From contig DYFK01000013.1 of the NCBI GenBank assembly GCA_020725265.1, positions 24,646 through 88,645 of the forward strand: 64,000 nucleotides of DNA, written 5' to 3'. The stretch comes from Hydrogenophilus sp. Its GTDB lineage: Bacteria > Pseudomonadota > Gammaproteobacteria > Burkholderiales > Thiobacillaceae. Position numbers and translations under genes: made by a program. The number at the start of each line of letters is the position of its first letter. Positions within the stretch are counted from its first letter, which is position 1. The notes beneath the pieces were generated by a model. It did no database searches. It was not told the origin of the DNA and was given only the letters and a program-made list of their open reading frames with translations. This document shows positions 1-8,602 of this stretch, in pieces.

Positions 1-1367
1 CATTTCTTGGGCGACAGCCGAGCGGCGATGGCGGCCTCGAACTTCTTGACCAGGATGGGGATGCCCTCGGCGCGGCGCAGCCGGTGGCCGATCGGCGCGT
101 CGATGCTGACCTTTTCCGTATGACTGCCGTCGTCGAAGAACACCTGCACGCTGTTGCCGATGTAGCGCTTGTCGGCTTCCAGGTACTCGCGGGTGAAGCG
201 CGGGTTCTCCTTCACCGTGGTCCTGGCGCGCAGCGCGTCGATGCGCGGGTCGGCGGCGCCGGCGTCGGTGTAGTCGTCGGCGGTCAGGCTGCCCTTGATC
301 AGCGGCACGGCGACCATGTACTGGATGCAGTGGTCGCGGTCGGCGTAGTTGTTCATCGGCCCGGTCTTGTCGATGATGCGGCAGCCTGCCTCCTGGGTTT
401 CGATCTCGATGCGCGCGATCCGGTCGAGCCGGTCCTTGACCTGTGGATGCAACGCCAGCGCGCATTCCACGGCGGTCTGCGCGTGGAACTCGGCCGGGAA
501 GCTGATCTTGAACAGGATGTTCTCCATCACGTAGCTGGCGAACGGCTGGCTGAACTTCAACTCGTTGCCGCGGAACAGCGCGTCCTGGAAACCCCAGGTC
601 TTGGCGGTCAATGCCGACGGGTAACCCATCTCGCCGGTCAGCGTGATCAGCGCCAGATGCACGCCGCGCGAGCTGGCGTCGCCGGCCGCCCAGGACTTGC
701 GCGAGCCGGTGTTGGGCGCGTGCCGGTAGGTGCGCAGCGAGCAGCCGTCGATCCAGGCGTGCGAGGCGGCGTTGAGCACTTCCTCGCGCGTGCCGCCCAG
801 CATTTTCGCGGCGACCACGGTGGAGGCGATGCGCACCAGCATGACGTGGTCCAGGCCGACGCGGTTGAAGGCGTTCTCCAGCGCGGTGACGCCCTGGATT
901 TCATGCGCCTGCACCATTGCCATCAACACGTCCTTCATCGTCATCGGCGGCTTGCCTTCGGCCACGCGCCGGCGCGACAGCCAGTCGGCGATGCCGAGTA
1001 TCGCCCCCAGGTTGTCGGACGGATGGCCCCATTCGGCGGCCAGCCAGGTGTCGTTGAAGTCGAGGAAGCGGACCACGCAGCCGATGTCCCAGGCCGCCTT
1101 GACCGGGTCGAGTTCATGCGCGGTGCCGGGCACGCGGGTGCCGCCGGGCAAGGTGGCGCCGGGCACGATGGGACCGAGCAGCTTGGTGCATTCCGGGTAA
1201 TCCAGCGCCATCAGACCGCAGGCCAGCGAGTCCATCAGGCAGTAGCGGGCGGTTTCCATCGCCAGCGGCGACTGGCTGGCATCGTAGTCCATGACGTAAT
1301 CGGTCATGGCTTGCAGGACGGTGTCGAACGGCGGACGTTCGGCGGAACGGATATCGTGGGCGGACAT
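1..1367 (-). CDS. prpD: 2-methylcitrate dehydratase PrpD (3' end beyond window)
   Basis: Dehydrates 2-methylcitrate to 2-methyl-cis-aconitate in the cytosolic methylcitrate cycle of propionyl-CoA oxidation. The minus frame is open from an ATG at 1367 to base 1, about 455 codons. It reads as MmgE/PrpD family throughout, for example DFNDTWLAAEWGHPSDNLGA near residue 105 and NAASHAWIDG further on. The family is about 480 residues, so roughly the last 25-30 are missing here. It is the last gene of a prpE-prpB-prpC-prpD run on this strand. The long plus-strand open frame opposite it is a GC-rich shadow. Confidence 0.93.
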   Translation of the reverse strand, partial: MSAHDIRSAERPPFDTVLQAMTDYVMDYDASQSPLAMETARYCLMDSLACGLMALDYPECTKLLGPIVPGATLPGGTRVPGTAHELDPVKAAWDIGCVVRFLDFNDTWLAAEWGHPSDNLGAILGIADWLSRRRVAEGKPPMTMKDVLMAMVQAHEIQGVTALENAFNRVGLDHVMLVRIASTVVAAKMLGGTREEVLNAASHAWIDGCSLRTYRHAPNTGSRKSWAAGDASSRGVHLALITLTGEMGYPSALTAKTWGFQDALFRGNELKFSQPFASYVMENILFKISFPAEFHAQTAVECALALHPQVKDRLDRIARIEIETQEAGCRIIDKTGPMNNYADRDHCIQYMVAVPLIKGSLTADDYTDAGAADPRIDALRARTTVKENPRFTREYLEADKRYIGNSVQVFFDDGSHTEKVSIDAPIGHRLRRAEGIPILVKKFEAAIAARLSPKK

Positions 1368-1401
1368 GGGATTTCCTTCGGTAAGGTCGGATGGTTCATG
1401 C

Positions 1402-1429
1402 CGTCATTCCCGCATGCGCGGGAATGACG
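1402..1429. repeat. REP-like palindrome between prpC and prpD
   Basis: Perfect 12-bp arms CGTCATTCCCGC (1402-1413) and GCGGGAATGACG (1418-1429) flank the loop ATGC. The arm matches the widespread proteobacterial intergenic repeat whose translations read SFPRKRES or RHSRAGGN. A related, decayed copy lies inside a cytochrome gene at 31169-31232. It could stabilise or attenuate the prp transcript between the two genes. Confidence 0.8.
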
Positions 1430-1437
1430 ATGCGAAA

Positions 1438-2613
1438 TCAGGGGCGTTGGTCGATCGGCACGAACCGCTGATCCTCCGGGCCGGTGTAATTGGCCGATGG
1501 CCGGATGATCTTGCCGTCCAAACGCTGCTCGATGACGTGCGCGGCCCAGCCGGTGGTGCGCGAGATGATGAACAGCGGCGTGAACATGGCGGTGGGCACG
1601 CGCATCATGGCGTAGGACACGGCGCTGAACCAATCCAGGTTGGGGAACATGTTCTTGATCTCCTTCATCACCGCTTCCAGACGGTCGGCGACGTCGTACA
1701 GCTTGCGGTTGCCGGCGTGCTCGGCGAGCCGCCTGGCAACCGCCTTGATCACCACGTTGCGCGGATCGGACACCGTGTAGACCGGGTGGCCAAAACCGAT
1801 GATCACTTCCTTCATTTCCAGCACGCGCCGGCGGATGTCGGCCTCGGCTTCGTCCGGCGTGTCGTAGCGGCTCTGGATGCCGAACGCCGCCTCGTTGGCG
1901 CCACCGTGCTTGGGGCCGCGCAGGGCGCCGATGGCGCCGGTGACCGCGGAATACATGTCCGAGCCGGTGCCGGCGATCACCCGCGCGGTGAAGGTCGAGG
2001 CGTTGAACTCGTGCTCGGCATAGAGGATCAGCGAGGTATGCATGGCGCGCACCCAGATTTCCGGCGGTCCATCCGGCAGACTCGCGCCGTGCAGCAGACG
2101 CAGGAAATGGCCGCCGATGGAATCGTCCTCGCTCTCGACTTCGATGCGCCGGCCGTTGTGGCTGTAGTGGTGCCAGTACAGCAGCGCGGAGCCCAGACTG
2201 GCGATCAGCCGGTCGCCGATGTCGCGCGCGCCGGCGACGCTCTGCTGCTCCGCCTCCGGCAACAGACAGCCGAGGGTGGACACCGCGGTGCGCATCACGT
2301 CCATCGCGTGCGTCGATGCCGGCAACTGTTCCAGCACGGTTTTCAACACCACCGGCAGGCCGCGCAACGCGCGCAGCTTGGCCTTGTAGGCGGCCAGCTC
2401 GGCGCGGTTGGGAAAATGGCCGTGGATCAGCAGATGCGCGACCTCCTCGAATTCGCACACGTCGGCGATGTCGAGGATGTCGTAGCCGCGATAGTGCAGG
2501 TCGTTGCCGGTGCGCCCGACCGTGCACAGCGCGGAATTGCCGGCGACGACGCCGGACAGGGCGACGGATTTCTTCGGCTTGGGGGCGGCGGGGTTTGCGT
2601 TGGTATCGCTCAT
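1438..2613 (-). CDS. prpC: 2-methylcitrate synthase
   Basis: Condenses propionyl-CoA with oxaloacetate to 2-methylcitrate. The 391-residue product is a citrate-synthase-family protein of the short PrpC size. Visible family segments are [12 protein letters not shown] near residue 40, the catalytic-histidine stretches [17 protein letters not shown] and [15 protein letters not shown], and the C-terminal [17 protein letters not shown] segment. Citrate synthase proper is excluded by length and by position between prpB and prpD. The ATG at 2613 gives a full-length N-terminus. Confidence 0.95.
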   Translation of the reverse strand: MSDTNANPAAPKPKKSVALSGVVAGNSALCTVGRTGNDLHYRGYDILDIADVCEFEEVAHLLIHGHFPNRAELAAYKAKLRALRGLPVVLKTVLEQLPASTHAMDVMRTAVSTLGCLLPEAEQQSVAGARDIGDRLIASLGSALLYWHHYSHNGRRIEVESEDDSIGGHFLRLLHGASLPDGPPEIWVRAMHTSLILYAEHEFNASTFTARVIAGTGSDMYSAVTGAIGALRGPKHGGANEAAFGIQSRYDTPDEAEADIRRRVLEMKEVIIGFGHPVYTVSDPRNVVIKAVARRLAEHAGNRKLYDVADRLEAVMKEIKNMFPNLDWFSAVSYAMMRVPTAMFTPLFIISRTTGWAAHVIEQRLDGKIIRPSANYTGPEDQRFVPIDQRP

Positions 2614-2696
2614 GTCGTCTCCTGGGTTGTATGGGCGGGTCGCTTGTTGGCCGACATCCCCGCCGCGAGCGCGAACGCCTTAAGGTATTCGCGACT

Positions 2697-2725
2697 CACC
2701 ACTCGCTACTCACTACTCGCTACTC
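2697..2725. repeat. Short tandem repeat overlapping the prpB stop
   Basis: The motif ACTCGCTACT occurs at 2701-2710 and 2715-2724, a 14-bp period, inside a longer run of CACTACTC-like units. The second copy covers the prpB stop codon (TAG on the minus strand, 2720-2722), so the terminal codons of prpB come from the repeat. It occupies the prpB-prpC gap. Confidence 0.6.
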
Positions 2726-3607
2726 CCGCCCCTCGGCGAACAGCGCATCCAGCTTCTGCTCGAAATCGTGATAGCCAAGGTGTTCGTACAGTTCCATGCG
2801 CGTCTGCATGGTGTCCAGCACGCCCTGCTGCGTGCCGTCGCGGCGGATCGCGCCATACACGTGCAGCGCCGCCTGGCTCATGGCGCGGAACGCCGACAGC
2901 GGATACAGCACCAGGCCGACGCCGACCGCGCGCAGTTGCTCGACGGTGAACAGCGGCGTGGCGCCGAACTCGGTGATGTTGGCGAGGATGGGCACCTTCA
3001 CCGCCTTGGCGAAGGCTTGGTACTGCGCCAGTTCGGTCATCGCCTCGGGAAAGATCATGTCGGCGCCGGCCTCGACGCAGGCGCCGGCGCGGTCGATGGC
3101 GGCTTGCAGGCCCTCCGCCTGCAAGGCATCGGTACGCGCCATGACGACGAAATCCGCATCGATCTTCGCGTCCACCGCCGCCTTCACCCGGTCCACCATC
3201 TCCGCCTGGCTGACGATGGCCTTGCCCGGCCGGTGGCCGCAGCGCTTCTGCATGACCTGGTCCTCGATGTGCACCGCCGCCACCCCGGCGCGGGTCAGCG
3301 CGCGAATGGCGCGGGCGATGTTGAAGGCGCCGCCCCAGCCGGTATCGATGTCCACCAGCAGCGGCAGTTCGGTCACGTCGGTGATGCGGCGCGCGTCGAT
3401 CAGCACGTCTTCCAGCGTCGTGATGCCCAGATCGGGAATGCCGCAGGAACTCGCGGCGACGCCGCCGCCGGACAGATACAGCGCCTTGAAACCGGAGTGC
3501 TCGGCCAGCCGCGCGGCATAGGCGTTGATGGCGCCGACCACCTGCAAGGGCTGCTCGGCGGCGACGGCGGCGCGGAAACGGGCGCCGGCGGATGGGGTTT
3601 GGGTCAT
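2720..3607 (-). CDS. prpB: Methylisocitrate lyase
   Basis: Cleaves 2-methylisocitrate to pyruvate and succinate, the last step of the methylcitrate cycle. The 295-residue protein belongs to the isocitrate lyase/PEP mutase superfamily. The active-site loop [10 protein letters not shown] carries the catalytic Cys near residue 124. The metal-binding segment VDIDTGWGG near residue 85 and the start [16 protein letters not shown] match PrpB. The ATG at 3607 gives the standard family N-terminus. It lies between prpE and prpC in the same orientation. Confidence 0.95.
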   Translation of the reverse strand: MTQTPSAGARFRAAVAAEQPLQVVGAINAYAARLAEHSGFKALYLSGGGVAASSCGIPDLGITTLEDVLIDARRITDVTELPLLVDIDTGWGGAFNIARAIRALTRAGVAAVHIEDQVMQKRCGHRPGKAIVSQAEMVDRVKAAVDAKIDADFVVMARTDALQAEGLQAAIDRAGACVEAGADMIFPEAMTELAQYQAFAKAVKVPILANITEFGATPLFTVEQLRAVGVGLVLYPLSAFRAMSQAALHVYGAIRRDGTQQGVLDTMQTRMELYEHLGYHDFEQKLDALFAEGRE

Positions 3608-3690
3608 GGCGTGTCGATGCTCCTGGCTAAAAGGTTATCGCGCTCCGCTTGATGCACTGGCTCCGAATGGCTGACGGCGGACGCCGTAAG

Positions 3691-3716
3691 CCCCTCTCCC
3701 GCAAGCGGGAGAGGGG
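3691..3716. repeat. Perfect palindrome between prpE and prpB
   Basis: Arms CCCCTCTCCCGC (3691-3702) and GCGGGAGAGGGG (3705-3716) are separated by AA. This strong hairpin has no T run and resembles common CCCTCTCCC intergenic repeats more than an intrinsic terminator. It lies just downstream of the prpE stop and could protect or attenuate the message. Confidence 0.75.
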
Positions 3717-3741
3717 AGCAAACCCGCGATTCCGCGCGGGC

Positions 3742-5634
3742 TCACTTCTTCACCGCCTTCCGGATCTCCTCCAGCGCATTCGGATCATCCAGCGTCGACA
3801 GGTCGCCGGTCTCGCGGCCTTCCGCCAGCGCCTGGATGGAGCGGCGCAGCAGCTTGCCGGAGCGGGTCTTGGGCAGCGCGTTGACGAAGTGCAACTTGTA
3901 CGGCTTGGCCACCGCGCCGAGCAGTTCGGCGACCTTGGCGATGCATTCCTTCTCCAGCAGCGCGCGCGCGGTGGCGTCGGCGATGCGCGCCGGGTCCTTG
4001 ACCGTGCAGAAGCCGATCGGCACCTGGCCCTTCAGCTCGTCCTGCACACCGACCACCGCCACCTCGGCGATGGCCGCATGCGCCTGCAAGGCCTCCTCGA
4101 TCTCGCGCGTGCCGAGGCGATGGCCGGCGGTGTTGATCACGTCGTCGGTGCGGCCGAGGATGAAGAAATAGCCGTCGTCGTCGCGCAACGCCCAGTCGGA
4201 CGAGGAATACAGCAGTTCCTTCTCGAACTGGCCAAAGTAGCTGTTGATGAAGCGCTGGTCATCGCCCCACACCGTGGTCAGGCAGCCCGGCGGCAGCGGC
4301 GGTTTGACGGTCAGCACGCCCTTCTCGTTGGGGCCGCACTCGGCGCCGGTCATCTCGTTGACCACGCGGATGTCGAAGCCGTAGGCCGGGAAACCGGGCG
4401 AGCCGAACTTCACCGGCTTCATCTCCACGCCCGGCAGCAGGGTCAGCATCGCCCAACCGGTTTCGGTCTGCCAGTAATGGTCGATCACCGGCACGCCGAG
4501 GCCATCGGTGATCCAGCGCGAGGTCGGCTCGTCCAGCGGCTCGCCGGCGATGAATAGATAGCGCAGGCTGGAGACGTCGTACTTCTTCAGCCAGGCCGGG
4601 TCCTGCTTCTTCAGCACGCGGATCGCGGTGGGCGAAGAGAACATGGTGGAGACCTTGTGATCCTGCACGATCTTCCACCAGATGCCGGCGTCCGGCTTGA
4701 TCGGCAGGCCCTCGTAGACGATGGTCGCCATGCCGTGGATCAACGGCCCGTAGACGATGTAGCTGTGCCCCACCACCCAGCCGATGTCGGAGGTGGTGAA
4801 CATGGTTTCACCCGGTTGCGCGCCGTAGATGTATCGCATGGACGCCGCCAGCGCCACCGCGTAGCCGCCGACGTCGCGCTGCACACCCTTGGGCTTGCCG
4901 GTGGTGCCGCTGGTATAGAGGATGTAGCTGGGCTCGTTGGCCTCCAGCCAGGTCACCGGCACCTCGGCGTCGCGGTGCTCGTCGCGCAGATCCCAGTAAT
5001 CCTCGTCGCGGCCGTCCACCCACTTCATGTCGGCGTCGAGGCCGCGGTCGACGATCAGCACCTTGGGCGGCGCGTGTTTCGCCTCGCGCATCGCCTCGTC
5101 CACTAGATGCTTGTACGGTACCGGCTTGCCGCCGCGCATGCCGGCGTCGGCGCAGATCAGCAAACAGGGTTTGGCGTCGTCGATGCGCAGCGCCAGGTTG
5201 TGCGCCGCGAAACCGCCGAACACCACCGAATGCACCGCCCCCAGGCGCGCGCAGGCCAGCATGCAGAACACCGCTTCGGCGATCATCGGCATGTAGATCA
5301 CCACCCGCTCGCCCTTGCCCACACCCAACGCGCGCAGCACGGCGGCGCAGCGGTTCACCTCGCGGTGCAGCTCGGCATAGGTGTAGGTGCGTTCCTCGCC
5401 GGTCTCGCTGGACAGATAGATCAGCGCCGGCTGCTCGCCGCGCGCCGCCAGATGGCGATCCACCGCGTTGTGGCACAGGTTGGTCTCGCCGCCGACGAAC
5501 CACTGGCGGAACGGCGGATGCGCGTAATCGAGCACCTTCTCCGGCGGCCTGCGCCACTCGATCAGCTTGGCCTGGTCGCCCCAGAACCCCTCTGGATCGT
5601 CGATGGAACGACGATAGAACGCCTGGCTGTCCAT
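3742..5634 (-). CDS. prpE: Propionyl-CoA synthetase
   Basis: Activates propionate to propionyl-CoA through an acyl-adenylate. The 630-residue ANL-superfamily enzyme shows the AMP-binding P-loop YTSGTTGKPKGVQRD near residue 250, the motif DHYWQTETGW, and the C-terminal SGKLLRRS that holds the catalytic lysine. The ATG at 5634 is preceded by AGGAGGAGACACC, a near-perfect ribosome-binding site. An in-frame upstream ATG at 5685 is less likely. First gene of the prp operon. No prpR regulator is present in the window. Confidence 0.93.
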   Translation of the reverse strand: MDSQAFYRRSIDDPEGFWGDQAKLIEWRRPPEKVLDYAHPPFRQWFVGGETNLCHNAVDRHLAARGEQPALIYLSSETGEERTYTYAELHREVNRCAAVLRALGVGKGERVVIYMPMIAEAVFCMLACARLGAVHSVVFGGFAAHNLALRIDDAKPCLLICADAGMRGGKPVPYKHLVDEAMREAKHAPPKVLIVDRGLDADMKWVDGRDEDYWDLRDEHRDAEVPVTWLEANEPSYILYTSGTTGKPKGVQRDVGGYAVALAASMRYIYGAQPGETMFTTSDIGWVVGHSYIVYGPLIHGMATIVYEGLPIKPDAGIWWKIVQDHKVSTMFSSPTAIRVLKKQDPAWLKKYDVSSLRYLFIAGEPLDEPTSRWITDGLGVPVIDHYWQTETGWAMLTLLPGVEMKPVKFGSPGFPAYGFDIRVVNEMTGAECGPNEKGVLTVKPPLPPGCLTTVWGDDQRFINSYFGQFEKELLYSSSDWALRDDDGYFFILGRTDDVINTAGHRLGTREIEEALQAHAAIAEVAVVGVQDELKGQVPIGFCTVKDPARIADATARALLEKECIAKVAELLGAVAKPYKLHFVNALPKTRSGKLLRRSIQALAEGRETGDLSTLDDPNALEEIRKAVKK

Positions 5635-5908
5635 GGTGTCTCCTCCTATGGCTGGCGAACCATTGTGCACTGCAAAAGCTGACACGTACCTGACAATGAT
5701 CAGGCAAAGTCACCCGCCGCGGCCATCAACTGACCGAAGAAGCGCATGAGGCGCCTGGTTTATTGCCCCAACATGCCGGCCGCCTGACATGCCCCTAAAG
5801 CATCCCCATCGCCACCCGCACGCTCTTCTCCACCGCCGCATATCGATTCACAGCGAAGGGGCTTGTTAGCCTTGGGAATATCCGCGCACTTCAGGAGAGC
5901 TTGAGATG
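5635..5908 (-). promoter_or_regulatory. Upstream region of the prp operon
   Basis: This 274-bp gap precedes prpE and lies beyond the 3' end of the toxin gene. Apart from the prpE ribosome-binding site, I see the inverted repeat CCTGA (5689-5693), 6-nt spacer, TCAGG (5700-5704), which could be an operator. A stretch reading TGTCAGCTTTTGCA on the minus strand resembles a sigma-54 site but lacks the invariant GG, so no promoter is assigned. Confidence 0.35.
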
Positions 5909-6337
5909 TCAGGTTTCCACCCGCATCCCCAACGCCCGCGCCGCTTTAACCAGCTTGTCGTCGAAGGCCAGAAAGCGGAAGTCCCCGCCGGCCAGGGCCT
6001 GCGATACCGATTCCGCCGCCGCCAGGTGGACGCTGTCGTAGCCGCGCAGGCCGAACTGTTGTGCCAGAGCGCCGGCGCGGCGAATCATGCTCTCGGTGAC
6101 GTTCAGTACCTGGGTCGAGGTCCAGTCCGCTTCCATGCGCAGGAGTTGCCGGCCAAGTTCGTTGTGGGTCAGGCGCCCTTCCCGGACAGTTTTCGCAAGG
6201 GTGGCGCGCAGTTCCGCGTAGGCAATGAGGTGGGTGCAGATCGCCCCGGCTTGGTCCTTGACTGCCACCACCTGTTCGGACCCCGGCTCGGCGACGTAGA
6301 GTTTCACGTAGGCCGAGGTATCCAGGTAAATGATCAT
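5909..6337 (-). CDS. PIN-domain toxin, VapC family
   Basis: Probable Mg-dependent endoribonuclease toxin of a type II toxin-antitoxin pair. The 142-residue protein starts MIIYLDTSAYVKLY and carries the PIN acidic residues D6, E42 (AYAELRA), D101 (GYDSVHLAAA) and D126 (LAFDDKL). Length and residue spacing are normal for VapC. The start overlaps the stop of the upstream antitoxin by 4 bp (ATGA), so the two are translationally coupled. Its RNA target cannot be told from sequence. Confidence 0.9.
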   Translation of the reverse strand: MIIYLDTSAYVKLYVAEPGSEQVVAVKDQAGAICTHLIAYAELRATLAKTVREGRLTHNELGRQLLRMEADWTSTQVLNVTESMIRRAGALAQQFGLRGYDSVHLAAAESVSQALAGGDFRFLAFDDKLVKAARALGMRVET

Positions 6338-6627
6338 TCCCGGTCTTCCAGCACACTGTCGGACAGCATTTTCAGACCGGGTTCCCAGGGTATGGGTCGA
6401 TCCGAACCTTGCACCTTTTTACCGTCCCCTGGCCGTATCCAGGGCAATGCTTGCAGGCGGGCGATGGCCTCGGCTTCGATCTCTTCCGGGGTTTGGGCGA
6501 CGGGCAACGGCGTGGTCAAACGAGCAACCGGCTTGCCGTGGGAGGTCACCACCACCTCCTGGCCGGCGGCGACCTGGCGCAGATATTCGGACAGGTGGGT
6601 TTTCAACTCACGAACCGAGACTTCCAT
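6334..6627 (-). CDS. Antitoxin, Phd/YefM family
   Basis: The 97-residue protein begins MEVSVRELKTHLSEYLRQV and continues VVVTSHGKPVARL, the classical Phd/YefM DNA-binding fold. The charged C-terminal half should wrap the toxin. It precedes the PIN toxin and overlaps it by 4 bp. It probably represses its own promoter by binding the inverted repeat at 6661-6693, just upstream of its start. Confidence 0.9.
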   Translation of the reverse strand: MEVSVRELKTHLSEYLRQVAAGQEVVVTSHGKPVARLTTPLPVAQTPEEIEAEAIARLQALPWIRPGDGKKVQGSDRPIPWEPGLKMLSDSVLEDRE

Positions 6628-6660
6628 GACAGGGACACCGTGTAGTAACGATACGCTGAA

Positions 6661-6693
6661 TTGTAGTCTCGGAATTTCGTCATGAGACTACAA
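6661..6693. promoter_or_regulatory. Inverted-repeat operator of the toxin-antitoxin operon
   Basis: Perfect 10-bp arms TTGTAGTCTC (6661-6670) and GAGACTACAA (6684-6693) are separated by 13 bp. They lie 34-66 bp upstream of the antitoxin ATG at 6627, where Phd-type antitoxins usually bind for autoregulation. The operator role is inferred from position and symmetry. Confidence 0.6.
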
Positions 6694-6964
6694 CTTGGCT
6701 ACGGCTGTGCGGGTATGTAGCTGTCATCGCTACGATGGTGGTGACGATGTCACCGTGTTGGGGTCTGGCCCAATAAGGAAGCCGGGCTTTAGGCGCGGGC
6801 CGAATAGCCGGATGGACAACAAGTCCTTACGCCATAATTCCAGGAAAAATCGCCGCTGAAAAAAATTACCTCGTGGCTCGTCTGGTGAGCCACCGGGCCG
6901 GGAGAATACGAAAAGAAGACAACAGGAGGACTCATGGTGTAGGCGGTATCGATCTCGTTGCGCA

Positions 6965-6993
6965 GGCCTCCCCCGCGTACGCGGGGATCGACC
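6965..6993. repeat. Solitary type I-E-like CRISPR repeat
   Basis: This 29-nt unit contains the perfect 16-bp palindrome CCCCGCGTACGCGGGG (6971-6986), preceded by GGCCTC and followed by ATCGACC. Length, palindrome and 3' tail resemble subtype I-E repeats. No second copy follows at the 61-bp spacing a functional array needs, so it would be a relic or a chance REP-like palindrome. Confidence 0.45.
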
Positions 6994-7040
6994 TTTGCCC
7001 GGCGCCAGGGCGGACCAGATCGAGGGCAGGGGCGCAAGGT

Positions 7041-7074
7041 GTTTCCGGGGCAACAGCCCCGGCCTCATTGAAGC
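7041..7074. repeat. CRISPR-repeat-like relic, copy A
   Basis: The unit reads GTTTCCGGGGCAACAGCCCC followed by GGCCTCATTGAAGC. On the minus strand it starts GCTTCAATGAGGCC and ends GGAAAC, the shape of many 34-37 nt CRISPR repeats with a GGGGC/GCCCC stem and an AAAC-like end. Copy B at 7303-7336 matches 26 of its last 29 positions. Confidence 0.45.
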
Positions 7075-7302
7075 GTCTGGCGTTATAGCGTGATCGGGAT
7101 TCCGAAATTGTCCGGCTGATTCAGAAGGGACAAAAGAAATGAGGCGGCACCTGGACCGCCTCGTGGACGCTGCGCGGTGGGCTCCCCTGACCACCGACGT
7201 AACCTTTGGGCCCCAGGTCTGCCCTCAGCGGATGCCGGGAGGCTTTGCCGCAACGTCTTGATTGGAGGGTAGCACCATGATCTCCATGGAAGAACAAAAC
7301 CG

Positions 7303-7336
7303 CGGCGCGGGGCGGCAGCCCCGGTCTCATTGAAGC
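7303..7336. repeat. CRISPR-repeat-like relic, copy B
   Basis: The last 29 nt match copy A (7041-7074) at 26 positions, including the stem GGGGC..GCCCC and the tail CTCATTGAAGC. The outer 5 nt have diverged. The copies are 262 bp apart, far more than one spacer, which fits loss of intervening units or two isolated remnants. Confidence 0.4.
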
Positions 7337-7352
7337 CATCCGGCGCGCGCGG

Positions 7353-8105
7353 TCAATGATCCGACAGCAACGCCAGGACTTCGGTCTCGAAGCTGCTGGC
7401 CCGCGCCGAGGAGGCCACCGCCGCGATGACCTTGCGCCCGGCGGCGACCGCTTCGATGAATTCCGCCCGGTTGTGCGCGCCATTCAAGCGGGCGTAGACC
7501 GGCGAACGCTCGCCGACCAGGGCGCGGATGGTCTCCAGCGCGTGCATCTTGGCGGATTCGATGCCGTTCATGCGTGCCGGATTCGGGTTCGGACTGGCCG
7601 CCGGCACGTGACCGGAAACCGGCAGGTTGAGGATGGCCAGCACGCCGGCCTCGAAGGCCGCGGCCTGCGCCGCCGAGGCGATGGTCGCGAGCATTTTCCG
7701 GGCGTAGCCGATGGCCTGGGTGAAGGTTTCGGCATCGCTGGCGTCGCGGACCCGGGCATAGGCTGGAGACTGCTCGCCGGCGAGATCGGCGAGCACGCGC
7801 AGCGCGTGCTGGCGCGCGGCCTCCAGACGCGAGCCGGCGAGCAGACTGAGCGCGTCGCCGATACCGATCTCGCTCTCTGGCATGCCGGCCCGTTTGACCT
7901 GGCCGATGTAGCCCTCCTGCCAGAGATGTTCCAGGATCGCGTCCAGCTCCTGACAGGCCGGCAATTTCTCGCGCAGCTCGGCGACGCCGATGGCGTCGTT
8001 GATCAGGAACAGTACCTGGCGCTGACGTTGTTTCAGGGCATGCGCCGTGCCCAGCAGTTCGGCGCGCCCCTTCTCGGTGCGCGCGAAAAAATGACGATCA
8101 TCCAT
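7353..8105 (-). CDS. Hypothetical protein with winged-helix-like N-terminus and duplicated C-terminal domain
   Basis: A 250-residue protein of unrecognised function. Residues 1-75 resemble a winged-helix module (KQRQRQVLFLINDAIGVAEL, then LEHLWQEGYI). The rest holds two copies of a roughly 60-residue unit, near 95-160 and 185-250. Each has a HAL..L..L.GE.SP.YAR core followed by an Ala-rich helix ending FE..VLA.L. A proline-rich linker (PAASPNPNPAR) separates them. The ATG at 8105 is chosen because GGAGGG lies just upstream. The first 15 residues from an upstream ATG at 8150 look non-native. Confidence 0.65.
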   Translation of the reverse strand: MDDRHFFARTEKGRAELLGTAHALKQRQRQVLFLINDAIGVAELREKLPACQELDAILEHLWQEGYIGQVKRAGMPESEIGIGDALSLLAGSRLEAARQHALRVLADLAGEQSPAYARVRDASDAETFTQAIGYARKMLATIASAAQAAAFEAGVLAILNLPVSGHVPAASPNPNPARMNGIESAKMHALETIRALVGERSPVYARLNGAHNRAEFIEAVAAGRKVIAAVASSARASSFETEVLALLSDH

Positions 8106-8247
8106 CGAGGCCCCCTCCGAAACTCGAATCGATACGTGCACCCTTTCCATGCGGCGGAAAGGTCGCCGGATCGTCCTCCCGGCGGAGAACCGCTGTCAAT
8201 GCGCGCGCGGGCGGTCCAAAACTACCAGCAACGGCCTGTGGGAACCG

Positions 8248-8577
8248 CTAAGCCAGCGCGTCAAGGAAGCGCCGACGTGCCGATTCCAGCATCGCGCGCG
8301 CGGACGCCGCCCGCGCCAGATCGCTATCCGCCGCGTCGAGCAGACGCCGGCACTCGTCATGAAACACCTCGAACGCGGCCATCACCACCGCCTCATCAAG
8401 CACCCGAGCCGCCCGAACCGGCGGCGCGATGGGCGCGTCCAGCGGTTTCAGCACCGCCGAACGCGGAATCATGCGCGACCCGCCGCGCTCCGACGTCGCC
8501 GTCAGCGGCCCGGTCTTCACGTACGCCACGCCCTCGAACTCGAAACGGGCGCCCATCGGCAATTGCTGGAATTTCAT
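8248..8577 (-). CDS. Small hypothetical protein
   Basis: A 109-residue protein starting [20 protein letters not shown], followed by [20 protein letters not shown]. This opening resembles small bacterial proteins of unknown function with a short beta-rich domain. The C-terminal half is Ala/Arg-rich and helical. The ATG at 8577 has AGGATGG upstream. Longer in-frame extensions run through the 72-bp direct repeats and are rejected. Function unknown. Confidence 0.55.
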   Translation of the reverse strand: MKFQQLPMGARFEFEGVAYVKTGPLTATSERGGSRMIPRSAVLKPLDAPIAPPVRAARVLDEAVVMAAFEVFHDECRRLLDAADSDLARAASARAMLESARRRFLDALA

Positions 8578-8602
8578 TTCTGGCCATCCTGTGACAACAA
8601 AA

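Larger units (their letters stand above)
6694..7352. other. Gene-poor stretch with CRISPR-repeat relics
   Basis: About 660 bp without a credible gene. The open frames here have no family resemblance and arise by reading through repeat-like sequence, giving peptides such as PRVRGDRP and SMRPGLLPR, which are typical translations of CRISPR repeats. It holds three repeat-like units, annotated separately, and no cas genes. A small palindrome GGTGAC-GAT-GTCACC lies near 6740-6755. The base texture is less GCG-rich than flanking genes. Confidence 0.55.

Noticed and set aside
84..1427. 447-residue plus-strand open frame and other long frames opposite real genes (such as 40717-44076 minus, 1119 residues)
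   Set aside because: Antisense or shifted readings of GC-rich coding sequence; Arg/Gly/His/Gln-rich with no domain signatures, and fully covered by recognised genes.
5660..5690. Sigma-54-like site upstream of prpE (TGTCAGCTTTTGCA on minus)
   Set aside because: Lacks the invariant GG with 10-bp spacing to GC; prpR is also absent from the window.
6730..7194. Possible gene on the minus strand in the CRISPR-relic stretch
   Set aside because: Its product consists of translated repeats and low-complexity segments, with no ribosome-binding site or domain.
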